A stretch of 64,000 bases of DNA from Rhizobiaceae bacterium (GTDB taxonomy: Bacteria; Pseudomonadota; Alphaproteobacteria; Rhizobiales; Rhizobiaceae), in assembly GCA_019635755.1 (NCBI GenBank), contig JAHBYW010000006.1:192001-256000 (forward strand), in the 5' to 3' direction. The notes beneath the pieces are model-generated. The model saw only the letters and a list, made by a program, of their open reading frames with translations. It was not told the DNA's origin and made no database searches. Positions 51,735 to 60,905 of this stretch are shown piece by piece. Within the stretch, counting starts at the first letter, position 1. Every line of letters begins with the position of its first letter. Made by a program: the position numbers and the translations under genes.

Positions 51735-52210
51735 GCGGGCACCATCGCCGGATCGATCGCGGTCAGCGTCATCCAGCGCGCGGTCAGCGCCGGCTTGCCA
51801 CCGCCCTCGACCTCGATGGTCACGTCGTATGTAGTCTCCAGCCAGCCGGACGGCCTGGCCTTCGCCTTGGCCAGGGTGAAGCGGGTGCGGATGCGGGCGC
51901 CGGAGCGGACGGGAGCGATGAACTTGATCGATTCGAACCCCTGGTTGATTCCCATGCCACCGCCGCGGATGGGCCGCAGCGTCTCGAAGGTCATCGCCGA
52001 CAGGAGCGACAGCAGCAGGAAGCCATGCGCGATCGTCCCGCCGAACTGCGTTTCCCGCGCGGCGCGCGCGGGGTCCGTGTGGATAAACTGATGGTCGTCG
52101 GTGGCGTCCGCGAACTTGTCGATGATGTCCTGCGACACGGTCCGCCACGGCGACACGCCGACCTCGCGGCCGACATTCGCCAGAACCTCGTCCACGGTGG
52201 TCTCGATCAA
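51731..52210 (-). CDS. MaoC-type enoyl-CoA hydratase/dehydratase
   Basis: 159 residues of one hot-dog domain. The (R)-hydratase motif is DHQFIHTDPARAARETQFGGTIAHGFLLLSLL with catalytic Asp and His. KFIAPVRSGARIR is the core strand. It belongs to the operon of SDR, MaoC, kinase and SDR: 14 bases after the upstream SDR, overlapping the kinase start by 4. It would hydrate an enoyl-CoA during beta-oxidation-like turnover. Confidence 0.9.
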   Translation of the reverse strand: MIETTVDEVLANVGREVGVSPWRTVSQDIIDKFADATDDHQFIHTDPARAARETQFGGTIAHGFLLLSLLSAMTFETLRPIRGGGMGINQGFESIKFIAPVRSGARIRTRFTLAKAKARPSGWLETTYDVTIEVEGGGKPALTARWMTLTAIDPAMVPA

Positions 52211-52224
52211 GCGAACCGCCTCCC

Positions 52225-53037
52225 TCAGTCCTTGAACAATCTCATGCCGTGCTGGGCCGACTGCCCGCCGTCGATCGGCAGGATCGCGCCCGTGACATAG
52301 CTCCCCGCGCGGCTGCAGAGATAGAGCGTCGCGCCGGCAATGTCATCGGGGCGGCCGATCCGGCCGAGCGGCACATGCGACCCGACATGCTTTGCCTGCT
52401 CCTCGGTGGTGGTGGCGAAGGCCGTCATCCGGCTCTGGAACGGGCCTGGCGCGAAGGCGTTCACGGTGATCCTGCGCCCTGCGAGCTCGTTGGCGAGTGT
52501 GCGGGTGAGATGATGCACCGCAGCCTTGGAGGCGGTGTAGGAGTAGGCGTCGTCGGCCAGCGGCTGCGTGCCCATGACCGAGCCGAGATTGACGATGCGC
52601 GCCGGATCGTCGTCGGTCGCGGCGGCCTCCAGCAGCTTCAGCAGTTCGCGCGTCAGGTGGAAGAGGCCTGTGACGTTGACGTCCAGAACCTTGGCCCAGG
52701 CCTTGTAAGGAAAGGTCTCGAGCGGCTCGCCCCAGGACGTTCCGGCATTGTTGATGAGAATATGCAGCTTGTCCGTGCGCGCCTTCACCTCAGTTACGAG
52801 AGCGGCGATGCCGGCTTCGGTGCCGACATCCCCGGCAAAGCCTTCCGCGCCGCCGGCTCCCAGGCCGTTGAGTTCCGCCGCGACCTTCTCGCAATCAGCA
52901 CCCTTGCGCGACGCGATCAGCACGCGCGCGCCGGCCTGGACCAGCGCAGTCGCGGCCATGCGGCCGATGCCTGTCGCGGCACCAGTGACGAGCGCCGTCT
53001 TGCCGGCAACCGAGAACAGATCCTCGACATAGGACAT
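52225..53037 (-). CDS. Short-chain dehydrogenase/reductase
   Basis: 270 residues. TGAATGIGR is the cofactor motif, INNAG and LGSVMG (Ser) follow, then YTASKAAVHHL (Tyr/Lys) and the AFAPGPFQSRM loop. It is the first gene of the leftward operon, divergent from the TetR gene with a palindrome in the 129-base gap. This is one of two SDRs in the operon (the other at 49909-50685); the two differ enough to have distinct substrates. Confidence 0.9.
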   Translation of the reverse strand: MSYVEDLFSVAGKTALVTGAATGIGRMAATALVQAGARVLIASRKGADCEKVAAELNGLGAGGAEGFAGDVGTEAGIAALVTEVKARTDKLHILINNAGTSWGEPLETFPYKAWAKVLDVNVTGLFHLTRELLKLLEAAATDDDPARIVNLGSVMGTQPLADDAYSYTASKAAVHHLTRTLANELAGRRITVNAFAPGPFQSRMTAFATTTEEQAKHVGSHVPLGRIGRPDDIAGATLYLCSRAGSYVTGAILPIDGGQSAQHGMRLFKD

Positions 53038-53079
53038 CCGTGTTCCTCCCGACCGTCACGCGGTTTGGCCCGCGTTGAC

Positions 53080-53099
53080 AACATACCCGGTAGTATGTT
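53080..53099. promoter_or_regulatory. TetR-family operator between divergent operons
   Basis: AACATAC-N6-GTATGTT, a 20-base palindrome with perfect 7-base arms, lies in the gap between the leftward SDR operon and the TetR gene. A TTGACA -35-like box (53075-53080) abuts it on the plus strand. This size and placement fit a TetR-family site controlling both directions. Confidence 0.65.
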
Positions 53100-53166
53100 C
53101 ATCATTTGCGAACCCGTAAAGAGGCGCAACGGCCCAATGCACGGGCGAAGGGAGGATGTCGGCCGG

Positions 53167-53808
53167 ATGACGCTCAGCGTCCGCGAACTCGTGCTCGACA
53201 ATTCGCGCGCCGACATTCTGCAGGCGGCGGCGACGTGCTTCGCCGAGCGTGGCTATGCGCAGACCTCCATCGACGATGTCGCGCGGCGGCTGAGCGCCAC
53301 CAAGGGCCGCATCTACCACCACTACCCCTCGAAGGCGGACCTCTTCGCCGACGTCTTCCGCACCGGAATGGACATGAACCATGCCGCGGTCGAGCCGCAT
53401 CGACGGTCGGCGGGCTCGCCGCTGGACCGGTGGCGCGGCATGGCGCGCGCGCATGTGCGCCAGATGATCGAGACCAAGGCGTTCCAGCGTGCTGTCTGGG
53501 AAGGCGTCGAGATGCACCTTCGCGGGGCGACGACGCCGGAGCAGCGGGACGAACTCACCCGGCTGTCGGCCTATCGCGACGAATACGGCAACATCTTCCG
53601 CGCCGTGCTGGCCGAGGGCCGGGCGCAGGGGGTCTTTCATTTCGAGCATATCGGGATCGCGAACCAGCTCGCGCTGATGACGCTGAACTCGCCGATATTC
53701 TGGTACAAGCCGCGGCCTCGCGAGAGCGAGCGCGATGTCGCCAGGATCGTCGAGCAGGTCGTCGTTTGCGCGTTGCGCGGGCTCGGCGCCCCTGAGGAGG
53801 CAGAATGA
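53167..53808 (+). CDS. TetR family regulator of the catabolic regulon
   Basis: 213 residues from the ATG at 53167 (GGGAGG 11 bases upstream). In-frame ATGs at 53137 and 53095 are possible, but the latter lies inside the operator palindrome. The helix-turn-helix is ILQAAATCFAERGYAQTSIDDVARRLSATKGRIYHHYPSKADLF. The C-terminal ligand domain is typical for acyl-CoA-sensing TetR proteins, but not diagnostic. Its stop overlaps the acyl-CoA dehydrogenase start, so it is in the operon it probably regulates. Confidence 0.9.
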   Translation: MTLSVRELVLDNSRADILQAAATCFAERGYAQTSIDDVARRLSATKGRIYHHYPSKADLFADVFRTGMDMNHAAVEPHRRSAGSPLDRWRGMARAHVRQMIETKAFQRAVWEGVEMHLRGATTPEQRDELTRLSAYRDEYGNIFRAVLAEGRAQGVFHFEHIGIANQLALMTLNSPIFWYKPRPRESERDVARIVEQVVVCALRGLGAPEEAE

Positions 53809-55049
53809 ACGCGGCGATGGATCTCGGGATCACGGAGCGGCTGAAGCCGCTGCGGGACAAGGTCGCGGCGATGGTGCGCGACGAGATTCTTCCGCTTGAT
53901 GAGGAATTCCTTGCCGAGGTGGGCAGGGACGGCGACCGCTGGTCGTACACCAGGCGGCAGACCGAGATCCTCGAAGGGCTGAAGACGAAGGCGCGCGAAC
54001 GAGGTCTCTGGAACTTCTGGCTGACCGGTTCGGACAAGGGCTATGGCCTGACCACCGTCGAATATGCCTATCTCGCCGAAGAAATGGGCAAGGCGCATCT
54101 GGGCGCCGAGACGTTCAACTGCTCGGCGCCGGATACCGGCAATATGGAGGTGCTGGAGCGCTATGGCGCGCCGGAGCACAAGGCTCGCTGGCTGGCCCCC
54201 CTGCTCGAAGGCAAGATCCGGTCCGCGTACCTGATGACCGAGCCCGACGTCGCATCTTCGGACGCGACGAACATTGCCATGCGCTGCGTGCGAGACGGCG
54301 ATTCCTACGTTCTGGACGGCGAGAAGTGGTGGTCGTCGGGCGCCGGCGATCCGCGCTGCCAAATCTACATCGTCATGGTCAGGACGGGCGCCGAGGGCGA
54401 CCCAAAGCATCGGCAGCACTCTATGATCCTGGTGCCCGCGGATTCGCCGGGTATCACCAAGCTGCGTGCGATGAAGGTCTATGGCGACGACGATGCGCCG
54501 CACGGACACCTGCATATCAAGTTCGAGAATGTCCGCGTGCCGGCGTCGAACATGCTGCTGGGCGAGGGCAGGGGGTTCGAGATCGCGCAGGGCCGGCTCG
54601 GGCCAGGCCGCATCCACCACTGCATGCGCGCCATCGGCCAGGCGGAGATGGCGCTCGAACTGATGTGTCGGCGCTCGATGCGCCGCGAGGCGTTCGGCCA
54701 GCCGCTGGCCAAGCTCGGCGCGAATTACGACATCATCGCCGAGTGCCGCATGGAGATCGAGCAGGCGCGGCTGCTCTGCCTGAAGGCCGCGTGGATGATG
54801 GACCGGGGCGACGCCCGCGCCGCCGCGCCCTGGATCAGCCAGATCAAGGTCGTTGCGCCGCGCGTCGCGCTGAAGGTCGTGGACGAGGCCGTGCAGATGC
54901 ATGGCGCGCAGGGAATCAGCCAGGACACGTCGCTGGCGCGAGCCTGGACGCATTTGCGAACGCTGCGCCTGGCCGACGGTCCGGACGCGGTGCACCGGCG
55001 CCAGGTGGCGCGGACCGAACTGGCAAAATACACGCAGGAGAAGGTGTGA
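53805..55049 (+). CDS. Acyl-CoA dehydrogenase, ACAD10/11 (LvaC-like) type
   Basis: 414 residues. AYLMTEPDVASSDATNIAMRC (FAD/substrate loop), WWSSGAGDPRC, RIHHCMRAIGQAEMALELMCRR and QMHGAQGISQDT are the forms found in ACAD10/ACAD11-type dehydrogenases. These, with their kinase partner, convert 4-hydroxyacyl-CoA through a 4-phospho intermediate. GAGGAGG lies 8 bases before the ATG, overlapping the tetR stop (ATGA). A normal acyl-CoA oxidation role is the alternative. Confidence 0.88.
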   Translation: MNAAMDLGITERLKPLRDKVAAMVRDEILPLDEEFLAEVGRDGDRWSYTRRQTEILEGLKTKARERGLWNFWLTGSDKGYGLTTVEYAYLAEEMGKAHLGAETFNCSAPDTGNMEVLERYGAPEHKARWLAPLLEGKIRSAYLMTEPDVASSDATNIAMRCVRDGDSYVLDGEKWWSSGAGDPRCQIYIVMVRTGAEGDPKHRQHSMILVPADSPGITKLRAMKVYGDDDAPHGHLHIKFENVRVPASNMLLGEGRGFEIAQGRLGPGRIHHCMRAIGQAEMALELMCRRSMRREAFGQPLAKLGANYDIIAECRMEIEQARLLCLKAAWMMDRGDARAAAPWISQIKVVAPRVALKVVDEAVQMHGAQGISQDTSLARAWTHLRTLRLADGPDAVHRRQVARTELAKYTQEKV

Positions 55050-55072
55050 ATGGCCAACCCCTGTGTAAATGC

Positions 55073-55166
55073 ACCCCCACCCCTGACCCCTCCCCGCAAG
55101 GGGGAGGGGGACTTGGTGCGCGGCAGCTCCCCCTCCCCCTTGCGGGGAGGGGTCAGGGGTGGGGGT
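55073..55166. repeat. Large nested palindromic repeat
   Basis: Two perfect 38-base inverted arms (55073-55110 and 55129-55166) flank an 18-base loop. Each arm contains its own cctccccgcaagggggagg-type palindrome. In RNA it would be a very stable 94-base hairpin. It lies between the acyl-CoA dehydrogenase stop and the next gene in the same direction. This is the class of extragenic palindrome repeated in Rhizobiales genomes; a role in transcript processing or attenuation is possible. Confidence 0.9.
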
Positions 55167-55195
55167 CAACATCATCGCAAGGTGGGCCTCCCTTC

Positions 55196-56164
55196 ATGAA
55201 GGCCATCGTCGCCCGCGATTTCGCGCCGCTCGAGAAACTCGAGTTCGCCGACTGGCCGGAGCCGGAAGCGACCGGCGCGAACGTCGTCGTCCAGGCCGAG
55301 GCGATCGGCGTAAACTATCCCGACGGCCTGCTGGTCCAGGGACTCTACCAGATGAAGCCGCCGGTACCGTTCGTCCCCGGCATGGAGGTGGCGGGACGCG
55401 TCATTGCGACAGGCCCGGCGGTCAAGGCGTTGAAGGTCGGCGACCGGGTGGCGGCGCTCGGCACGCTTGGCGGCTATGCCGAGCGAATCGCGGCCCCCGA
55501 AGCGATGGCGATGCGGCTGCCGGACGGGATGTCGGCCGAGGATGCGTGTGCGCTGCTCTGCAGCTACGGCACCTCGCATCATGCGCTGAAGCAGCGCGCT
55601 ACGCTGCAGCCCGGCGAGACGCTGGTCGTGATGGGCGCGTCCGGCGCCACCGGCGTCGCGGCGGTCCAGATCGGCAAGGCCATGGGCGCCAAGGTGATCG
55701 GGGTCGCCTCGACGGAGGAGAAGCGCGCTATCGCAAGGGAGGCCGGCGCCGACACGGTCATCGGATATCGCAATCTTCGCGACGACCTGAAGACGGCGAC
55801 CGGTGGAAAGGGCGTCGACGTCGCGTTCGATCCCGTCGGCGGCGAGGCGTTCGACGCGCTTGCCCGCTCGATGGCGTGGAACGGCCGGCTGCTGGTCATC
55901 GGCTTCGCCTCGGGTACGATTCCCAGCCTGCCGGTCAACCTGACGCTGGTGAAAGGCTTCTCCGTCGTCGGCGTGTTCTGGGGCGCATTCACCCAAAAGG
56001 AGCCGGCGGTCTACGCCGCCAACATGAAGGAACTGATCGGCTGGTATCTGGCGGGAAAAGTCAGGCCGGTCATCGAAGGCGTCTATCCGCTGGCCGACGC
56101 CGCCGCCGTTCTGAAACGCGTGCTCGGTCGCGGCGCGACCGGCAAGCTCGTCCTGAAGCCATGA
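55196..56164 (+). CDS. NADPH:quinone reductase-like MDR oxidoreductase
   Basis: 322 residues of the medium-chain reductase fold. The QOR-type N-terminus GMEVAGRVIATGPAVK, cofactor motif MGASGATGVAAVQIGKAMGAKV, and FDPVGGEAFDALARSMAWNGRLLVIGF are clear. No Zn-ligand Cys/His set, so it is a zinc-free enzyme. The ATG at 55196 is preceded by AAGGTGG at about 10 bases. Substrate unknown; in this operon it probably reduces an enoyl- or quinone-like intermediate. Confidence 0.88.
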   Translation: MKAIVARDFAPLEKLEFADWPEPEATGANVVVQAEAIGVNYPDGLLVQGLYQMKPPVPFVPGMEVAGRVIATGPAVKALKVGDRVAALGTLGGYAERIAAPEAMAMRLPDGMSAEDACALLCSYGTSHHALKQRATLQPGETLVVMGASGATGVAAVQIGKAMGAKVIGVASTEEKRAIAREAGADTVIGYRNLRDDLKTATGGKGVDVAFDPVGGEAFDALARSMAWNGRLLVIGFASGTIPSLPVNLTLVKGFSVVGVFWGAFTQKEPAVYAANMKELIGWYLAGKVRPVIEGVYPLADAAAVLKRVLGRGATGKLVLKP

Positions 56165-56174
56165 GGGGGACGCG

Positions 56175-57209
56175 ATGACGCTGCCGGCGGAGATGGATGC
56201 ACTGCTTCTCACCGGGGACGGATATGCGGCGCCGTCGCCCAGCCATCTGGAGGCGATGGAGCCCTATGTCGCTGCAGGGCGGATCGGCGTGCCCTCGCCC
56301 GCCGCGACGCAACTCCTGATCAAAGTGTCGCTGGCGTCGATCAACCCGTCCGACGTGATGTTCATCAAGGGCATGTATGGGCAGCCGCGCGCGCAGGGCC
56401 AGCCTGCCGGCTTCGAGGGGGTCGGCACCGTCGTCGCCACCGGCGACGATCCGCGCGCTCAGTGGTTTGCCGGAAAGCGCGTCGCCTTCGCCACGGGTCT
56501 CACCAACTGGGGGAGTTGGGCGCAATACGCCGTCGCCGAGGCGGCTGCCTGCATCCCGCTGATGGATGGGCTGCGCGACGAGGACGCCGCGGCGATGATC
56601 GTCAATCCGCTGACCGCGATCGCGATGTTCGGCATCGTCAAGGACGACGGCGCGAAAGCCTTCATTCTTACCGCGGGCGCCAGCCAGCTCTGCAAGCTGA
56701 TCATCGGCCTCGCTAAGGAGGAGGGCTATCGTCCGATCGCGATCGTGCGGCGCGACGACCAGATCGCTCCGCTGACGGCTTTGGGTGCGGCCCACGTGCT
56801 GAACGCCGAGGCGGCCGACTACAAGGCCTCGCTCAAGCAGGTTCTGAAGGACGAGCAGCCGCGCATCTTCCTCGACGCGGTCACCGGTCCGCTGGCGACG
56901 GCGATCTTCGATGCCATGCCGAAGCGCGCGCGATGGATCATCTACGGACGGCTGGACGCCGAGCCGGCGGTGCTGCGCCGACCCGACCATCTCATCTTCA
57001 TGCAGAAGTCGATCGAAGGGTTCTGGCTGACGGACTGGATGCGGCGCAATCCTGAAGGGCGCAAGCAGGCGGTGCTGGATGCGCAGAAGCGGTTCATCGA
57101 CGGCCGCTGGAAGACCGACGTGACGGCGATCGTGCCGCTTGCGGAGGCGATGCGCCGTGTGCCCGGGGAACTGGCGAAACCGAACGGAAAGGTCTTCATC
57201 AAGCCCTGA
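56175..57209 (+). CDS. Zinc-type alcohol dehydrogenase family (MDR) protein
   Basis: 344 residues of a second MDR enzyme, 10 bases after the first. The catalytic domain begins PAATQLLIKVSLASINPSDVMFIKGMYGQ, and the Rossmann domain has TAGASQLCKLIIGLAKEEGY. The catalytic-zinc Cys/His are not evident, so it is MDR but probably metal-free. The longer C-terminus WLTDWMRRNPEGRKQAVLDAQKRF is unlike standard QOR. Substrate unknown. Confidence 0.82.
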   Translation: MTLPAEMDALLLTGDGYAAPSPSHLEAMEPYVAAGRIGVPSPAATQLLIKVSLASINPSDVMFIKGMYGQPRAQGQPAGFEGVGTVVATGDDPRAQWFAGKRVAFATGLTNWGSWAQYAVAEAAACIPLMDGLRDEDAAAMIVNPLTAIAMFGIVKDDGAKAFILTAGASQLCKLIIGLAKEEGYRPIAIVRRDDQIAPLTALGAAHVLNAEAADYKASLKQVLKDEQPRIFLDAVTGPLATAIFDAMPKRARWIIYGRLDAEPAVLRRPDHLIFMQKSIEGFWLTDWMRRNPEGRKQAVLDAQKRFIDGRWKTDVTAIVPLAEAMRRVPGELAKPNGKVFIKP

Positions 57210-57229
57210 CAAAGTATGAGAACCAGTGG

Positions 57230-57257
57230 TTGTCCTCGAAAAAGGACGGCCTATAGT
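57230..57257 (+). promoter_or_regulatory. Sigma-70-type promoter of the liv genes
   Basis: TTGTCC (57230-57235), 16-base spacer, TATAGT (57252-57257): good -35 and -10 boxes 51 bases before the livH start. The 98-base gap after the MDR gene is the largest in this part of the operon, so an internal promoter is plausible. A GTCC-N8-GGAC repeat overlaps the -35. Confidence 0.5.
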
Positions 57258-57307
57258 CGGAACGCCACGGGGACGCAGATCGCCGGGCAGGGAATGGGAG
57301 GAACAGG

Positions 57308-58183
57308 TTGGACGTTTTGCAGCTGTTCGTCAGCGGGCTCGCCAACGGGTGCGTCTACGGCCTGATCGCGCTTGGCTTCGTGCTCATCTACAAGGCGACC
57401 GAGCAGGTCAACTTCGCCCAGGGCGACATGATGATGCTGGGCGCCTATGTGACGCTCGGCCTCCACAATGCGCAGTTCATGGGCCTGCCGTTCTGGGTCT
57501 CGGTTCCGATCGCGATCGGAACCATGGGTCTGTTCGGCTACGTGCTCGACATGCTGGTGCTGAGGCGCATGTTCGGCCAGTCGCAGATCGCGGTGGTTAT
57601 CCTTACCATCGCGCTCGGCTTCGTCTTCCGCTTCTTCGCCGGACTGATCTGGGGCCACGAGCCGGTGGCGCTGGAGACGCCCTTCGCCGGCCGCTACGTG
57701 CCGATCGGGCCGTTGGTGCTGGGCCTCGACGAGGTGGTGATCATCGGCGTGACGATCGCGCTCACCGTCGGGCTCTACTTCTTCTTCAGCCGCGCCAAGC
57801 TCGGCATCGCCATGCAGGCCTCGTCGCAGAACCAGCTCGCCGCCTACTACATGGGAATCCCGGTCAAGCGCGTTAACTCCATGATCTGGGGCCTTGCCGG
57901 CGCCATCGCGGCCATCGCCGGCATCCTGTTCGCGTCCAAGGGGACGATCGACCCGTCGATCGGTCTCCTCGGCATCAAGGCGTTCGCGGCCGCCGTCATT
58001 GGCGGGTTCGGCAGCCTGCCGGGCGCGCTGCTGGGTGGGCTTGTCGTCGGCATCATGGAGCCGTTCGCCTCGCGCTATATCACCGCCGGCTACGCGCTGA
58101 TCATGCCCTACCTGCTGCTGTTCCTGATCCTTGTCTTCAGGCCGCACGGCATCCTCGCCCAGATGCACAGCAAGAAGGTCTGA
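57308..58183 (+). CDS. livH: Branched-chain amino acid-type ABC transporter permease LivH
   Basis: 291 residues with eight hydrophobic helices. The N-terminus MDVLQLFVSGLANGCVYGLIALGFVLIYKATEQVNFAQGD is the LivH hallmark, with the ABC-contact loop AAYYMGIPVKRVNS. The start is TTG (GGAGGA 6 bases upstream); no better in-frame start exists. It is followed closely by livM, livG, livF, an acyl-CoA ligase and a binding protein, so the cargo is probably the acid that the ligase activates, rather than an amino acid. Confidence 0.9.
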   Translation: MDVLQLFVSGLANGCVYGLIALGFVLIYKATEQVNFAQGDMMMLGAYVTLGLHNAQFMGLPFWVSVPIAIGTMGLFGYVLDMLVLRRMFGQSQIAVVILTIALGFVFRFFAGLIWGHEPVALETPFAGRYVPIGPLVLGLDEVVIIGVTIALTVGLYFFFSRAKLGIAMQASSQNQLAAYYMGIPVKRVNSMIWGLAGAIAAIAGILFASKGTIDPSIGLLGIKAFAAAVIGGFGSLPGALLGGLVVGIMEPFASRYITAGYALIMPYLLLFLILVFRPHGILAQMHSKKV

Positions 58184-58188
58184 GGGCG

Positions 58189-59285
58189 ATGCGCACGCTC
58201 TTCAAGACCAGCTACGACGCCGACATCAACCTCTTCCGGGATGGCCGCCACGCGATGTGGTACGGGCTGCTGCTGGCGATTGCTATCGTCCTGCCCTTTG
58301 TCCTTGGCGACTTCGAACTGGGCGAGGTCGCGCATGTGCTGATCTGGGCGATCGCCGGCATGGGGCTGATGATCCTGGTCGGCCAGACGGGGCAGCCGAG
58401 CCTCGGCCATGCCTCGTTCCTCGCGGTCGGGTGCTACGCCAACGTCATCCTGCAGAACGACTATGGCGTGCCCTTCATCCTGTCGCTGCCCATCGCCGGG
58501 CTGATCGCGGGCCTGGCCGGTGTGGCGATCGCACTGCCGACCTCACGGCTTCACGGCATCTATCTCGGCATCGCCACCCTGGCGGTCTCGGTGCTGACCG
58601 GCGACCTGATCGTGATCGCCGAACCGGTCACCAAGGGCGTGTTCGGCCTCTACGCGCCGCAGATCACGATCTTCGGCATCACCATCGACCGCTACGGCAA
58701 TCCCGACCGCTTCTACTGGCTGATCCTGGCGGTGACGGTGATCGTTGTGCTGCTCTACAAGAACCTGCTGCGCTCGCCACTCGGGCGCTCGTTCGCAGCG
58801 GTACGGGACTCGGAGGTCTCGGCGCGCGCCATGGGCGTGAACATCCCGCGGACCAAGGCTGTCTCCTTTGGCCTCTCCGCCGGCATTACCGGCATCGCCG
58901 GCGCGCTGATGGGTCATTACACCGGCATCTTCAACAACGAGACCTTCAATCTCATCATGTCCATCCAGCTCCTGCTGATGATCGTCATCGGTGGGCTGGG
59001 GTCGATCCACGGCGCATTCTTCGGCGCCATCGTGGTGGCGCTGCTGCCGCAGGCGATCGTGTTCGTTCGCGATACGGTGAGCGCTGTGGCCGGCACGTCG
59101 TCGGTAGCCATCCCCGGCATGGAGACGGCGATCTTCGGCATCATCCTCGTGGTCTTCATCCTGTTCGAGCCGATGGGCATCTACGGCCGCTGGGTGAAGA
59201 TCCGCACCTGGTTCGAGCTGTTTCCCTTCGCACGGCGCGACATGTTCCGCCGTCAGCGCAGCTACCTGAAGACGGAGCGGATGCG

Positions 59286-59289
<4 letters not shown>
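58189..59289 (+). CDS. livM: Branched-chain amino acid-type ABC transporter permease LivM
   Basis: 366 residues with about ten hydrophobic helices. LVGQTGQPSLGHASFLAVGCYANVILQ, the LivM core SRLHGIYLGIATLAVSVLTGDLI, and the contact loop VRDSEVSARAMGVNIPRTKAVSF are present. TGAGGGCG between livH stop and ATG serves as ribosome binding site. Overlaps livG by 4 bases. Confidence 0.92.
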
Positions 59290-60070
<781 letters not shown>

Positions 60071-60074
<4 letters not shown>

Positions 60075-60880
60075 CCATCGTGGCCGAACGCAGCAAGGTG
60101 GAAACCGCGACGGCGCCTGTCCTGCAGGTGCGCAACATCGAGACCTTCTACGGGCCGATCATGGCCATCCGCGGCGTCAGCCTCGAGGTCAGGCCCGGCC
60201 AGATCGTGACGGTGCTGGGCGCGAACGGCGCCGGCAAGACGACGCTGCTCAAGACCATCTCCGGCGTGATGAACCCGCAGAAGGGCGAGATCATCTACCG
60301 CGGCGCCGACATTGCCGGGATGGAGCCCGATCGCGTCGTCCGGGCTGGCATCGTCCATGTGCCCGAGGGGCGCGAGGTGTTTCCGTTGCTGACGGTCGAG
60401 GAGAATCTGCGGATGGGCGCCTATGTGCGCTCGGACCAAGAAGGCGTGCGGCGCGACCAGGACATGGTCTACTCCTATTTCCCGATCCTGGCAGAGCGCC
60501 GCCGCCAGGCGGCGGGAACGCTGTCCGGCGGCCAGCAGCAGATGCTGGCGATCGGCCGCGGGCTGATGGCGGCACCCCGCCTGATGCTGCTCGACGAGCC
60601 CAGCCTCGGTCTCTCGCCCCTGCTGGTGAAAGAAATCTTCGCCATCGTTCGACGGCTGAACCGCGAGCAGGGCGTGACCATGATGCTGGTCGAGCAGAAC
60701 GCCAAGGTCGCGCTGGAAGTCGCCGACTATGGCTATGTGATGGAGCTCGGCCGCATCGTCATGGCGGACGAGGCCGCGCGGCTGCTGCAGTCCAAGGATA
60801 TCCAGGAGTTCTATCTCGGCGTGCAGGGCGACACGCAGCGTGGCCAGAAACGCTGGAAGCAGAAGAAGACATGGCGATGA
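60071..60880 (+). CDS. livF: ABC transporter ATP-binding protein LivF
   Basis: 269 residues. Walker A GANGAGKTT, GRE-type LivF segment HVPEGREVFPLLTVEENLRMGAY, signature LSGGQQQMLAIGRGLM, Walker B LMLLDEPSLGLSP, and switch MLVEQNAKVA. It is C-terminally extended by a basic tail (GQKRWKQKKTWR). Pairs with LivG. Confidence 0.94.
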
Positions 60881-60905
60881 CGCTGCCTGTTCGAAGGAGG
60901 CCCAC

